Source of the DNA: Chondrilla cf. caribensis
Lineage: Eukaryota > Porifera > Demospongiae > Chondrillida > Chondrillidae
Length of the DNA stretch: 64,000 nt
Direction: 5' to 3'
NCBI GenBank assembly: GCA_964020155.1
Contig: OZ026554.1
Span: 2,130,049-2,194,048 of the forward strand
Positions within the stretch are counted from its first letter, which is position 1, and each line of letters begins with the position of its first letter. The notes under the pieces are model-generated. The model saw only the letters and a program-made list of their open reading frames with translations, was not told the origin of the DNA and ran no database searches. A program made the translations under genes and the position numbers. Of the stretch, positions 1 through 11,760 are shown piece after piece.

Positions 1-1412
1 AACTCCTTTTTTGAAGACCAATCCGATTAGAGCTATCGGCGTCCGTCTAGGACACAACCATTCCATTCTTCGAGTGTAGCGTCCGTACTCAGTTCGACCA
101 ATCTTCTTTCAAGCTTCAGCGTCTCCGTCGACCAATCCACATCCACTAGTCCTTGGGACACCCTCACACATACACACTTGACGCATTCCCGCCTCCAATT
201 TTAAAATTGGAGGCGGGAATGGGTCTAGCTAAGTCAGCTAACAGGGGCGCGGTCTATGGAGAACATGTTGTCTGGTTTGCTAGACTGTTTTCTTTTTCTT
301 CTTTTCTTTTTGCCTTATGCGGCCCTTATTCTCCTCGCCCAGGGCGCTTGGCGGGACGGTCGTAGCAGGCCACAGATAACGTGGAGATCGACTTGGTGTT
401 TATTTTCATGGATTACATTTTGTCTGGTACTTTTGGACGAAAGTGGGAACAAAGGATAATCTTCTCGGCTTTATACAACTCGTCAATCGAAGACAAACTA
501 TGGCCAAACCGACGCTTAGCTTTCGCGCTTATCCATAGATACTCGACCTTATACTCTTAGACTATGGTTTATCTTAGTTTATATGGCATTCAAGCTAACT
601 TCTGATTTTCGGCTTTCTTGAGAACAGCAGAGTCTGACGTGGTTGTTGAAACAGTGGCATCAAATAGCTTCGAACTAAACACTCCAAGCATTGGTAAGTA
701 GAATTCTGTGCGTGGTTGCTTTTTCACTGTTGTGACTCGAGGTGAAAAGAGAAGAGTGTGTGCCGAGGGACGCACGTAATGTTAGTTTAACCAGTATCCA
801 TTTGAAAAGATAGCTTCTCTTGTTCTTTGTATAGAAAACAGCCAAGTCTCTGTCTTGTCCAACCCTACTGTTAGATGAATAGTCTAGCATGCATGGACCC
901 TCCACCCACCACTCCTCAAAGCAATCCAATTTAAGAACATGGATATGGAGACTTTTGAAGAAAATGGCTACCAGATTACTACTTGCCTGTGTCAGCAGTA
1001 GAGATTAAAATTAAACGAACCTTTAGCGTATATGTAGTTTCATGCAGAGAGATAACCACTATAGTGTACACTGCACCATATGCCTATTAATTTACACACT
1101 GTACAGCTGACTGACAATGTATAATAATAATTTGATGATGACGAATCTTATAATGTTTTGCATGTGTGGGGAATTGGAGGACAATAATGTAAATTACAAA
1201 ATATGCATGTTCATGATTGATTGAATGAATGTAGTGTACAAGTGGTAATATGGTACTAATACAAATTTATAGTATTACAATGATTGTTATGCTTAATTGC
1301 ACACAACAAAAAAGCTTAATTGAGAGAACGGTAGCAACCCTATATGTGTCATGCATGATTACATTGTCACATTAAATCACACAAGCAAATAAAATAAAAC
1401 TAAAAATATAAA
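1..1412. repeat. Left copy of a 1.4-kb direct repeat flanking satellite array 1
   Basis: This segment recurs nearly identically at 4472-5899, about 4.47 kb downstream, including a central palindrome and the stretch leading into a 187-bp satellite array. Its inner half (about 590-1260) recurs as a diverged inverted copy at about 3120-4035. Short open frames inside it (for example 590-775 on the - strand) recur with the repeat and look non-coding. The window starts inside the repeat, so the true left edge is unknown. I recognise no protein or named transposon family. Confidence 0.85.
180..225. repeat. 46-bp palindrome, 23-bp arms with one mismatch
   Basis: The arms meet at positions 202/203 without a spacer. 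The core reads CCTCCAATTTT then AAAATTGGAGG. The only mismatch is G183 opposite G222. The matching palindrome in the second repeat copy (4649-4694) is perfect. Such a spacer-less palindrome can extrude as a cruciform; its function here is unknown. Confidence 0.9.
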
Positions 1413-2822
1413 TATTAAGCACCTTCCAATGTAACTGGAGTTATGGGTCACCTATTGAGATGGGAATTGTTTCAGAAGTTAGTTCACATCCCCAGCTAGG
1501 TCTGTCTGAAATATCAAGTTGACACGCCTCCTCTTTCATGAGCTATGCGAAAAGGTGCTTAGTGTTTTCTCTCCTATACTCTCCCATACATTGACAAAAT
1601 ATTAAGCACCTTCCAATGTAACTGGGGTTACGGGTCACCTATTGAGATGGGAATTGTTTCAGAAGTTAGTTTACATCCCCAGCTAGGTCTGTCTGAAATA
1701 TCAAGTTGACATGCTCCCTCCCCCATGAGCTATGCAAAAAGGTGCTTAGCGTTTTCTCTCCTATACTCTCCCATACATTGACAAAATATTAAGCACCTTC
1801 CAATGTAACTTGAGTTATGGGTCACCTATTGAGATGTGAATTGTTTCAGAAGTTAGTTCACATCCCCTGCTAGGTCTGTCTGAAATATCAAGTCGACACG
1901 CCTCCTCTCTCATGAGCTATACAAAAAGGTGCTTAGCGTTTTCTCTCCTATACTCTCCCATACATTGACAAAATATTAAGCACCTTCCAATGTAGATGGG
2001 GTTACGGGTCACCTATTGAGATGGGAATTGTTTCAGAAGCTAGCTGATATCCCCCGCTAGGTCTGTCTAAAATATCAAGTCGACACGCCTCCTCTCTCAT
2101 GAGCTATGCAAAAAGGTGCTTAGCGTTTTCTCTCCTATACTCTCCCATACATTGACAAAATATTAAGCACCTTCCGATGTAACTGGGGTTACGGGTCACC
2201 TATTGAGATGGGAATTGTTTCAGAAGTTAGTTCACATCCCCAGCTAGGTCTGTCTGAAATATCAAGTTGACACGCCTCCTCTCTCATGAGCTACGCAAAA
2301 AGGTGCTTAGCGTTTTCTCTCCTATACTCTCCCATACATTGACAAAATATTAAGCACCTTCCAATGTAACTGGGGTTGCGGGTTATCTATTGAGATGGGA
2401 ATTGTTTCAGACGTTAGCTGACATCTCCAGCTAGGTCTGTCTGAAATATCAAGTCGACACGCCCCCTCCCGCATGAGCTACGCAAAAAGGTGCTTAGCGT
2501 TTTCTCTCCTATACTCTCCCATACATTGACAAAATATTAAGCACCTTCCAATGTAGCTGGGGTTACGGGTTATCTATTGAGATGGGAATTGTTTCAGACG
2601 TTAGCTGACATCTCCAGCTAGGTCTGTCTAAAATATCAAGTTGACACGCCCCCTCCCGCATGAGCTACGCAAAAAGGTGCTTAGCGTTTTCTCTCCTATA
2701 CTCTCCCATACATTGACAAAATATTAAGCACCTTCCAATGTAGCTGGGGTTACGGGTCACCTATTGAGATGGGAATTGTTTCAGAAGTTAGTTCACATCC
2801 CCAGCTAGGTCTATCTGGAATA
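1413..2822. repeat. 187-bp satellite, array 1 (about 7.5 units)
   Basis: The phrase CACCTTCCAATGTA recurs with its ACCTTC core at 1421, 1608, 1795, 1982, 2169, 2356, 2543 and 2730, exactly 187 bp apart each time. Each unit contains GAGATGGGAATTGTTTCAG and ends with a CTCTCCCATACATTGA-type motif followed by AAATATTAAG. The last unit breaks off near 2822. No unit carries a convincing reading frame; this is non-coding satellite DNA. Confidence 0.95.
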
Positions 2823-4035
2823 GAAGTCTTTGTTGTTCCCTCTACATCTACCATAGATGAATTGAGTGTGCCTCCCTGTTTGTTAGGGTTAGATGAAGTT
2901 TGAACAAAGATGATTATGGAGAAAGTCGAAAGGCTTCCATTCTCAGTGTAGTATAGCTAGTGCTTGTGTGTTGTACAATGTGATAAATGAGGTCATGCAA
3001 TATATAGCATGAGTATCCCTTATATTTATCAAGACTGTTGTGTAGTCTGTAGTTGTCATTATTAATATATTACTGCACGGATTGCAATTGGTATTACATG
3101 TATTATGTAACTTTGCACTTTTACATGCAATGGTTTCAATCAATCATGAAAAGCAATAATAATCTATGCATTATCTGCCTCCAATCCCTCACACGTGCAA
3201 ACATAATACGATTTGTAATCATTAATAATTATCATTATCATACATTGTCAGTCAGCTGTACAGTTGTGTGTAAATTAAATGCATACAGCGTAGTGTACAC
3301 TATAGTGGTTATCTATTTGCATGCATGATCAAAACTACATATAACACTGAAAGTTCGTGTAATCTTAATCTCTACTGCTGAAACAGGCCAGCAGTAATCT
3401 GGTGGCCATTTTTTTCACACGCCTCCATATCCGTGTTCTAAACTTGGATTTGCTTTGAGAAGTGGTGAGTGGAGGGTCCATTCTAAACTCTTCATCCAAT
3501 AGTAAGGCTGGGCAGGACTGAGACCTGTTTGTTTTCTATGCAAAGAACAAGAGAAGCTATCCTTTCAAATGGATACAAGAGTAATCTAACAGTGTATGTG
3601 TGTTCAATGTATTTCCCTTTCATCACACACCCTTCCCATTTCACCTTGAGTCACAACAGTGAAACAACAACCACACACAGAATTGTACTTACCAATGCTG
3701 GGAGGGTGTTTAGTTTGGAGCTACTTGATGCCTCTGTTTTATCAACCAGTAAGGCTGGGCAGGACTGAGACCTGTTTATTTTCTATGCAAAGAACAAGAG
3801 AAGTTATCTTTTCAAATGGATACAAGAGTAATCTAACAGTGTATGTGTGTTCAATGTATTTCCCTTTCATCACACACCCTTCCCATTTCACCTTGAGTCA
3901 CAACAGTGAAACAACAACCACACACAATATTGTACTTACCAATGCTGGGAGGGTGTTGAGTTCGAAGCTATTTGATGGCCCTGTTTCAACAACCACGTCA
4001 GACTCTGCTGTTCTCAAGAAAGCCGAAAAAAATAC
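2823..4035. repeat. Right flank of array 1, diverged inverted copy of 590-1260
   Basis: Read in reverse complement, about 3120-4035 aligns with about 590-1260. Shared landmarks are TAACCACTATAGTGTACACT, the CAGCTGACTGACAATGTAT stretch and the AACAGCAGAGTCTGACGTGG stretch. The two arms bracket satellite array 1, so the 590-4035 interval is a very large foldback structure. The part nearest the array (2823-3120) has no clear counterpart on the left. Confidence 0.75.
3501..3996. repeat. 247-bp tandem duplication inside the inverted arm
   Basis: AGTAAGGCTGGGCAGGACTG starts at 3501 and again at 3748, and the sequence stays parallel up to the CAACCA ends near 3747 and 3996. The left arms (590-1260 and 5060-5740) have a single copy, so this duplication arose in the right arm only. 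Open frames through it, such as 3659-4072, repeat along with it and are probably chance. Confidence 0.85.
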
Positions 4036-4471
4036 TTCCGAGACGAAGTTTTTAGCGGCTTCTCTTTCCTGAGAGTGAACGGGATGAACAAAACATTGAA
4101 TCAATACATGGCAATCCACGGATATAACTTGAACAACACACCATGACATTCTTGATTACGCTCGTCACGAAAGCGGTTACTGCTTCGTCTTCAGGTTCAC
4201 AGTGTGTCATCTACAGAGTGAAGGTAAAACCACGTTGATATGAATTAGGTACTGTTGCAACGATATGTTATAAAAATGATGTTTTCTTCAAAAAATCTTT
4301 CGTAGCTATCACTCCTTTAAACACAGAATAGCAAAAGAGCTAGATATAGGACTTACAGGGACGAATTGAGACATAATTTCAGGCTTGTAGCGTCTGTATC
4401 CTTTGATAGAGAATTTGTTCCGTACTTCTCGACAAAAGTGATAGCGAAGGATAATCCTCTCGGTTTTATAC
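4036..4471. other. Spacer between inverted arm and second direct copy
   Basis: No gene is visible. The last 80 bp (about 4400-4471) resemble about 420-480 of the first repeat copy: both contain AAGGATAATC, TCTCGG and TTTATACAACTC. This suggests that the 4.47-kb unit once joined head to tail here. Confidence 0.5.
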
Positions 4472-5899
4472 AACTCCTTTTTTGAAGACCAATCCGATTA
4501 GAGCTATCGGCGTCCGTCTAGGACACAACCAATCCATTCTTCGAGTGTAGCGTCCGTACTCAGTTCGACCAATCTTCTTTCAAGCTTCAGCGTCTCCGTC
4601 GACCAATCCACATCCACTAGTCCTTGGGACACCCTCACACACACACTTGACCCATTCCCGCCTCCAATTTTAAAATTGGAGGCGGGAATGGGTCTAAAAG
4701 TCGACTAACTAAGTCAGCTAACAGGGGCGCGTCTATGGGGAACATGTTGTCTGGTTTGCTAGACTGTTTTCTTTTTATACTCCTTACGCGGCCCTTATTC
4801 TCCTCGCCCGGGGCGCTTGGTGGGACGGTCGTAGCAGGCCACAGATAACGTGGAGATCGACTTGGTGTTTATTTTCACGGATTACATTTTGTCTGGTACT
4901 TTTGGACGAAAGTGGGAACAAAGGATAATCTTCTCGGTTTTATACAACTCGTCAATCGAAGACAAACTATGGCCAAACCGACGCTTAGCTTTCACGCTTA
5001 TCCATAGATACTCGACCTTATACTCTTAGACTATGGTTTATCTTAGTTAGAGTCAATTCATTCTCTGTATGTGGCATTCAAGCTAACTTCTGATTTTCGG
5101 CTTTCTTGAGAACAGCAGAGTCTGACGTGGTTGTTGAAACAGTGGCATTAAATAGCTCCGAACTAAACACTCCAAGCATTGGTAAGTAGAATTCTGTGCG
5201 TGGTTGCTTTTTCACTGTTGTGACTCGAGGTGAAAAGAGAAGAGTGTGTGCCGAGGGACGCACGTAATGTTAGTTTAACCAGTATCCATTTGAAAAGATA
5301 GCTTCTCTTGTTCTTTGTATAGAACAGCCAAGTCTCTGTCTTGTCCAACCCTACTGTTAGATGAATAGTCTAGCATGCATGGACCCTCCACCTACCACTC
5401 CTCAAAGCAATCCAATTTAAGAACATGGATATGGACACTTTTGAAGAAAATGGCCACCAGATTACTACTTGCCTGTGTCAGCAGTAGAGATTAAAATTAA
5501 ACGAACCTTTAGCGTATATGTAGTTTCATGCAGAGAGATAACCACTATAGTGTACACTGCACCATATGCCTATTAATTTACACACTGTACAGCTGACTGA
5601 CAATGTATAATAATAATTTGATGATGACGAATCTTATAATGTTTTGCATGTGTGGGGAATTGGAGGACAATAATGTAAATTACAAAATATGCATGTTCAT
5701 GATCGATTGAATGAATGCAGTGTACAAGTGGTAATATGGTACTAATAGAAATTTATAGTATTACAATGATTGTTATGCTTAATTGTACACAACAAAAAAG
5801 CTTAATTGAGAGAACGGTAGCAACCCTATATGTGTCATGCATGATTACATTGTCACATTAAATCACACAAACGAATAAAAATAAAATAAAAATAAAAAT
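4472..5899. repeat. Right copy of the 1.4-kb direct repeat
   Basis: Nearly identical to 1-1412, with small indels (for example a shorter pyrimidine run near 4770 and an insertion near 5050). It again leads into the 187-bp satellite, here the longer array 2. The high identity points to recent duplication or homogenisation. Confidence 0.85.
4649..4694. repeat. Perfect 46-bp palindrome, no spacer
   Basis: The left arm begins GACCCATTCCCG and the right arm ends CGGGAATGGGTC; the symmetry axis lies between 4671 and 4672 and all 23 pairs match. It is the counterpart of the imperfect palindrome at 180-225. Confidence 0.95.
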
Positions 5900-8800
5900 A
5901 TTAAGCACCTTCCAATGTAACTGGAGTTATGGGTCACCTATTGAGATGGGAATTGTTTCAGATGTTAGCTGACATCTCCAGCTAGGTCTGTCTGAAATAT
6001 CAAGTCGACACGCCTCCTCTCTCATGAGCTATGCAAAAAGGTGCTTAGCGTTTTCTCTCCTATACTCTCCCATACGTACATTGAAAGAATATTATAAGCA
6101 CCTTCCAATGTAACTGTGATTACGGGTCACCTATTGAGATGGGAATTGTTTCGGATGTTAGCTGACATCTCCAGCTAGGTCTGTCTAAAATATCAAGTCA
6201 ACACGCCCCCTCCCGCATGAGCTACGCAATAAGGTGCTTAGCGTTTTCTCTCCTATACTCTCCCATACATTGACAAAATATTAAGCACCTTCCAATGTAG
6301 CTGGGGTTACGGGTCACCTATTGAGATGGGAATTGTTTCAGAAATTAGTTCATGTCCCCAGCGAGGTCTGTCTGAAATATCAAGTTGACACGCTCCCTCC
6401 CCCATGAGCTACGCAAAAAGGTGCTTAGCGTTTTCTCTCCTATACTCTCCCATACATTGAAAAAATATTAAGCACCTTCCAATGTAGCTGGGGTTACGGG
6501 TCACCTATTGAGATGGGAATCGTTTCAGAAGTTAGTTCATGTCACCAGCGAGGTCTGTCTGAAATATCAAGTTGACACGCTCCCTCCCCCATGAGCTATG
6601 CAAAAAGGTGCTTAGCGTTTTCTCTCCTATACTCTCCCATACATTGAAAGAATATTAAGCACCTTCCAATGTAACTGTGGTTACGGGTCACCTATTGAGA
6701 TGGGAATTGTTTCAGAAGTTAGTTCATGTCCCCAGCGAGGTCTGTCTGAAATATCACGTCGACACACCCCCTCCGCCATGAGCTACGCATAAAGGTGCTT
6801 AGCGTTTTCTCTCCTATACTCTCCCATACATTGAAAGAATATTAAGCACCTTCCAATGTAACTGTGGTTATGGGTCACCTATTGAGATGGGAATTGTTTC
6901 AGAAGTTAGTTCATGTCCCCAGCGAGGTCTGTCTGAAATATCACGTCGACACCCCCCCTCCGCCATGAGCTACGCATAAAGGTGCTTAGCGTTTTCTCTC
7001 CTATACCCTCCCATACATTGACAAAAATTAAGCACCTTCCAATGTAACTGGGGTTACGGGTCACCTATTGAGATGGGAATTATTTCAGAAGATAGCTCAC
7101 ATTCCCCAGCTAGGTATGTCTGAAATATCAAGTTGACACGCCCCCTCCCGCATGAGCTATGCGAAAAGGTGCTTAGCGTTTTCTCTCCTATACTCTCCCA
7201 TACATTGAAAAAATATTAAGCATCTTCCAATGTAGCTGGGGTTACGGGTCACCTATTGAGATGGGAATTGTTTCAGAAGTTAGTTCAGTCCCCAGCGAGG
7301 TCTGTCTGAAATATCAAGTTGACACGCTCCCTCCCCCATGAGCTACGCAAAAAGGTGCTTAGCGTTTTCTCTCCTATACTCTCCCATACATTGAAAGAAT
7401 ATTAAGCACCTTCCAATGTAACTGTGGTTACGGGTCACCTATTGAGATGGGAATTGTTTCAGAAGTTAGTTCATGTCCCCAGCGAGGTCTGTCTGAAATA
7501 TCAAGTTGACACGCTCCCTCCCCCATGAGCTACGCAAAAAGGTGCTTAGCGTTTTCTCTCCTATACTCTCCCATACATTGAAAAAATATTAAGCACCTTC
7601 CAATGTAGCTGGGGTTACGGGTCACCTATTGAGATAGGAATTGTTTCAGATGTTAGCTGATATCTCCAGCTAGGTCTGTCTAAAATATCAAGTCGACACG
7701 CCCCCTCCCCCATGAGCTACGCAAAAAGGTGCTTAGCATTTTCTCTCCTATGCTCTCCCATACATTGACAAACTATTAAGCACCTTCCAATGTAACTGTG
7801 GTTACAAATTACCTATTGAGATGGGAATTGTTTCAGAAGTTAGTTCACATCCCCAGCTAGGTCTGTCTGAAATATCAAATTGACACGCCCCCTCCCGCAT
7901 GAGCTATGCAAAAAGGTGCTTAGCATTTTCTCTCCTAAACTCTCCCATACATTGACAAAATATTAAGCACCTTCCAATGTAACTGGGGTTACGGGTCACC
8001 TATTGAGATGGGAATTGTTTCAGAAGTTAGCTCACGTCCCCTGCTAGGTCTGTCTGAAATATCAAGTTGACACGCCTCCTCTGTCATGAGCTATGCAAAA
8101 AGGTGCTTAGCGTTTTCTCTCCTATACTCTCCCATACATTGAAAAAATATTAAGCATCTTCCAATGTAGCTGGGGTTACGGGTCACCTATTGAGATGTGA
8201 ATTGTTTCAGAAATTAGTTCACATCCCCAGCTAGGTCTGTCTGAAATATCAAATTGACACCCCCCCTCCCGCATGAGCTATGCGAAAAGGTGCTTAGTGT
8301 TTTCTCTCCTATACGTACTCTCCCATACATTGAAAAAATATTAAGCACCTTCCAATGTAGCTGGGGTTACTGGTCACCTGTTGAGATGGAAATTGTTTCA
8401 GAAGTTAGTTTACATCCCCAGCTAGGTCTGTCTGAAATATCAAGTTGACACGCCTCCTCTGTCATGAGCTATGCAAAGAGGTGCTTAGCGTTTTCTCTCC
8501 TATACTCTCCCATACATTGAAAAAATATTAAGCATCTTCCAATGTAGCTGGGGTTACGGGTCACCTATTGAGATGTGAATTGTTTCAGAAATTAGTTCAC
8601 ATACCCAGCTAGGTCTGTCTGAAATATCAAATTGACACCCCCCCTCCCGCATGAGCTATGCGAAAAGGTGCTTAGTGTTTTCTCTCCTATACGTACTCTC
8701 CCATACATTGAAAAAGTATTAAGCACCTTCCAATGTAGCTGGGGTTACTGGTATCCTGTTGAGATGGGAATTGTTTCAGAAGTTAGTTTACATCCCCAGC

Positions 8801-9470
8801 TAGGTCTGTCTGAAATATCAAGTTGACACGCTCCCTTCCCCATGAGCTATGCAAAAAGGTGCTTAGCGTTTTCTCTCCTATACTCTCCCATACATTGAAA
8901 AAATATTAAGCACCTTCCAATGTAACTGGGGTTACGGGTTACCTATTGAGATGGGAATTGTTTCAGAAGTTAGTTCACATCCCCAGCGAGGTCTGTCTAA
9001 AATATCAAGTTGACACGCCTCCTCTCTCATGAGCTATGCAAAAAGGTGCTTAGCGTTTTCTCTCCTATACTCTCCCATACATTGAAAAAATATTAAGCAC
9101 CTTCCAATGTAACTGGGGTTACGGGTCACCTATTGAGATGGGAATTGTTTCAGAAATTAGTTCACATCCCCAGCTAGGTCTGTCTGAAATATCAAGTTGA
9201 CACGCCTCCTCTCTCATGAGCTATGCAAAAAGGTGCTTAGCATTTTCTCTCCTATGCTCTCCCATACATTGAAAAAATATTAAGCACCTTCCAATGTAGC
9301 TGGGGTTACGGGTCACCTATTGAGATGTGAATTGTTTCAGAAATTAGTTCACATCCCCAGCTAAGTCTGTCTGAAATATCAAGTTGACACGCCCCCTCCC
9401 GCATGAGCTATGCGAAAAGGTGCTTAGTGTTTTCTCTCCTATACTCTCCCATACATTGAAAAAAAATGCG
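5899..9470. repeat. 187-bp satellite, array 2 (about 19 units)
   Basis: The ACCTTC (or ATCTTC) core recurs at 5907, 6100, 6287, 6474, 6661, 6848, 7034, 7222, 7408, 7595, 7782, 7969, 8156, 8347, 8534, 8725, 8912, 9099 and 9286. Spacing is 186-188 bp except for 193 after the first unit and 191 at two units that share a 4-bp insertion. Units starting at 8156 and 8347 are repeated together at 8534 and 8725, a 378-bp higher-order duplication. Several units share private variants, so local amplification is recent. The array ends directly in (TG)n. Confidence 0.95.
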
Positions 9471-9599
9471 TGCGTGTGTGTGTGTGTGTGTACGTGTGTG
9501 TGTGTACGTGTGTGTGTGTGTGTGTGTGCGTGTTTACGCGTGCGTGTGTGTGTGTGTGTGTGTGCGTGTTTACGCGTGCGTGTGTGTGTGTGTGTGTCT

Positions 9600-9650
<51 letters not shown>

Positions 9651-9656
9651 CATGAA
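9471..9656. repeat. (TG)n microsatellite with CGTG/TACG interruptions
   Basis: Nearly pure TG dinucleotides, interrupted by GTACGTG and GTTTACGCGTGCGTG blocks that themselves repeat. It joins satellite array 2 to the collagen-cluster upstream sequence that starts near 9660. All open frames through it are artefacts. Confidence 0.95.
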
Positions 9657-10385
9657 TACGCATGAGTAAAATATATAGGACGAATGGCTTCACTACAAGG
9701 TTTGCTTAATTGATTTAACATGCCATTATGTGAGGATTCCATAATAGTTCATATCCTATGTAAACTTGCATGATTCAAAACAAAGTTAATATCATAACAA
9801 TATTAGCATGCAACTACATAATCAAATTCTTAGAATGTTACGGTAAATACATGTTTAGACAAGGTGTCTTACTAATGATGTCAACATGCGTACAAGCACA
9901 ATAGGTGTAATTAGACATGAGAACAGGATGTTTACTGCTTCAGCTAGAAACCTACCATACATGCATGGACATTTATTCATCAATTAGTAATCTACCTACC
10001 CTAGGGCCTCTTCTTCCACTCACTGTTTGACACAAATGAGCATAACATAATTACAAGAATAATATTATTATGTGTTATGTATTATATGGGATTATCATAT
10101 GTAATTATTACATATTGAACATTTTATTAATTCTGTGAAAGAGTGTCTCTTTATCCACTCACTGAATAGGGACCTGAATGGGACAACAGGAGACAATGCG
10201 TTGTTGTATTTTTTACTAAATTACACGAAAGTGTGTATGTACTATAGGCATATATCCCTTTTACAATGTATATGCAAACTTTCTGCATTAATATATTATA
10301 GGTCTCTCTGTAAACATAGCATGCAATCATACAGAAACATTAAGATAAATTAGTACACATAAACACATGTGGTTCGCATTCTATT
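9657..10385. other. Non-coding upstream flank, start of collagen cluster unit 1
   Basis: No gene seen. The stretch matches the segments upstream of later collagen genes (about 17840, 28080 and 40945): GGCTTCACTACAAGGTTTGC, TGATTTAACATGC and AACAGGATGTTTACTGCTTC all recur there. It marks the left edge of the segmental duplications. Confidence 0.6.
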
Positions 10386-10960
10386 AATTTTGGAAATCAT
10401 CAAAGCTAGGTCTGGTAAGAATATGAATCTGACACAGCCCCTATGCAAGAAGGTGTTTAGCATTTTATTCTCCTGTTCCCTCCCATACATTGAAAAATAT
10501 ATTAAACACCTCCAAATGTGGCTACGGGTACTGGCCACGTATTGAAATGGGAATTGTTTCAGCATATACTTCATCCCATCAGCTAGGTCAGGTGAAAATA
10601 TTGGATTGATATGCCCTCTCTCAAATGAGGTATGCAAGAGCATTAGCATTATTTCGTCTATTTTCTCCCATGCATTGGAAAAAAATAAACAACTCTGAAT
10701 GTAGCCAAGTGAGACGGGCAATTTTTGTCTGGTTTGGAATATCAAGTTCACACGGCTACTCTCCCATGCATTTATGCAAGAAGGTGGTGAACGTTCCATT
10801 CTCCTATATATTCTTTACCATACATTCAATTTGAAAAAAAACATTAAGCACCTCAGAATAGAGCTGGGGTTGCAGGGCACGTATTTAAATGGGAATTGTT
10901 TGAACATTTACTTCTTGCCATCAGCTACATCTGGTGAAAATATGAAGCTGATACGGCCCC
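10386..10960. repeat. Degenerate units of the 187-bp satellite
   Basis: About three strongly diverged units are recognisable by order and spacing of landmarks: AGCTAGGTCTGGT, TCTCCTGTTCCCTCCCATACA, CACCTCCAAATGTGG, GAAATGGGAATTGTTTCAG, then AAGCACCTCAGAATAG and AAATGGGAATTGTTTGAAC. They lie about 900 bp beyond the homogeneous array 2 and are clearly older. Confidence 0.8.
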
Positions 10961-11624
10961 TTGTATACTATAAGAGCTTTGATTTGTTGGGTATAATTCT
11001 ACTATGTATGCCCTCTCTATTATAGAAGTCTCATTCGACTTTCTTCTGGAAACATCATCTGTCATCCATGATATCTGGTACATCTTCCAACATACTGTTC
11101 AACATTCCACAGTAGATTGGTGCTGAGTACACTTATTGTTGTCAGCAATTTGGAATATTCCCGCTGGGTGGAGGTAACTCCTGCCTTCAATAATATTGCT
11201 GGTACTTCTGATGTGGGGAGTGTAATGTAGAATGACATGACTGTAAATCTGAGGCAACAACGTTTCTTCCCCTTAAGCTTAGCATTTAATTGTTATCTAT
11301 ATACCTATGGGGATGACTGAAGAACTACATATCGGAAATGGATGGCAGATTGAACTCATGATCAGAAAACTTGTTCAATGGTAATGGCTATGAACATTGT
11401 AAAGTGATATGCACTGCCAGTAGTAACACAAGAAGGCATTATGATATTATGCTAAGGTACTCGGTAATGATCTTCATAATACAAAAATTATAATAATATA
11501 GGTGGAATGATAATATGGACAGAATCCCAACAATTAGAAACACTAACTATGACAACACATGCACATGCACAATGTCAATGCATATATATACAATGGACAT
11601 ACTCATGGACAACACTGTTACACA
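10961..11624. other. Non-coding intergenic stretch
   Basis: No gene seen. The part from about 11370 (GGCTATGAACATTGTAAAGT) recurs at 39530 and 51058, each time shortly before the 41-bp minisatellite, so it is part of the duplicated cluster unit. Confidence 0.5.
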
Positions 11625-11760
11625 CACATAACAAGAGGCCACACAAGTAAGTTTGCTGGCAATCCCACCATAATGGGAGGCCACACAAAGCTTGTTGACC
11701 ATCACACTGATAGGAGGCCATACAAGTGAGCTTGCTGACCACCACATTCATGCATGAGAG
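11625..11760. repeat. About 41-bp minisatellite, three units
   Basis: Three units of the form AGGCCACACAAG...TTGTTGACCATC in tandem. The same minisatellite occurs at 39770-39850, 51312-51425 and 56930-57050, in the same position of the cluster unit. Confidence 0.75.

Noticed and set aside
590..775. Minus-strand 61-codon frame, repeated at 5078-5263 and, inverted, near 3659-4072
   Set aside because: It recurs because the non-coding repeat recurs; the three versions diverge with frame breaks and have no domain.
8254..8826. Two 64-codon frames in satellite units
   Set aside because: They are identical because of the 378-bp satellite duplication; other units break the frame.
1413..9470. CRISPR-like array
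   Set aside because: The repeats are 187 bp and adjoin each other without unique spacers; this is eukaryotic satellite DNA.
9344..9742. Open frames of His-Thr or Cys-Val repeats over TG/CA tracts here and at 13.6, 31.0, 40.8, 49.6, 53.8, 57.1 and 60.0 kb
   Set aside because: Any frame through a dinucleotide repeat is open; no start context, domain or splice support.
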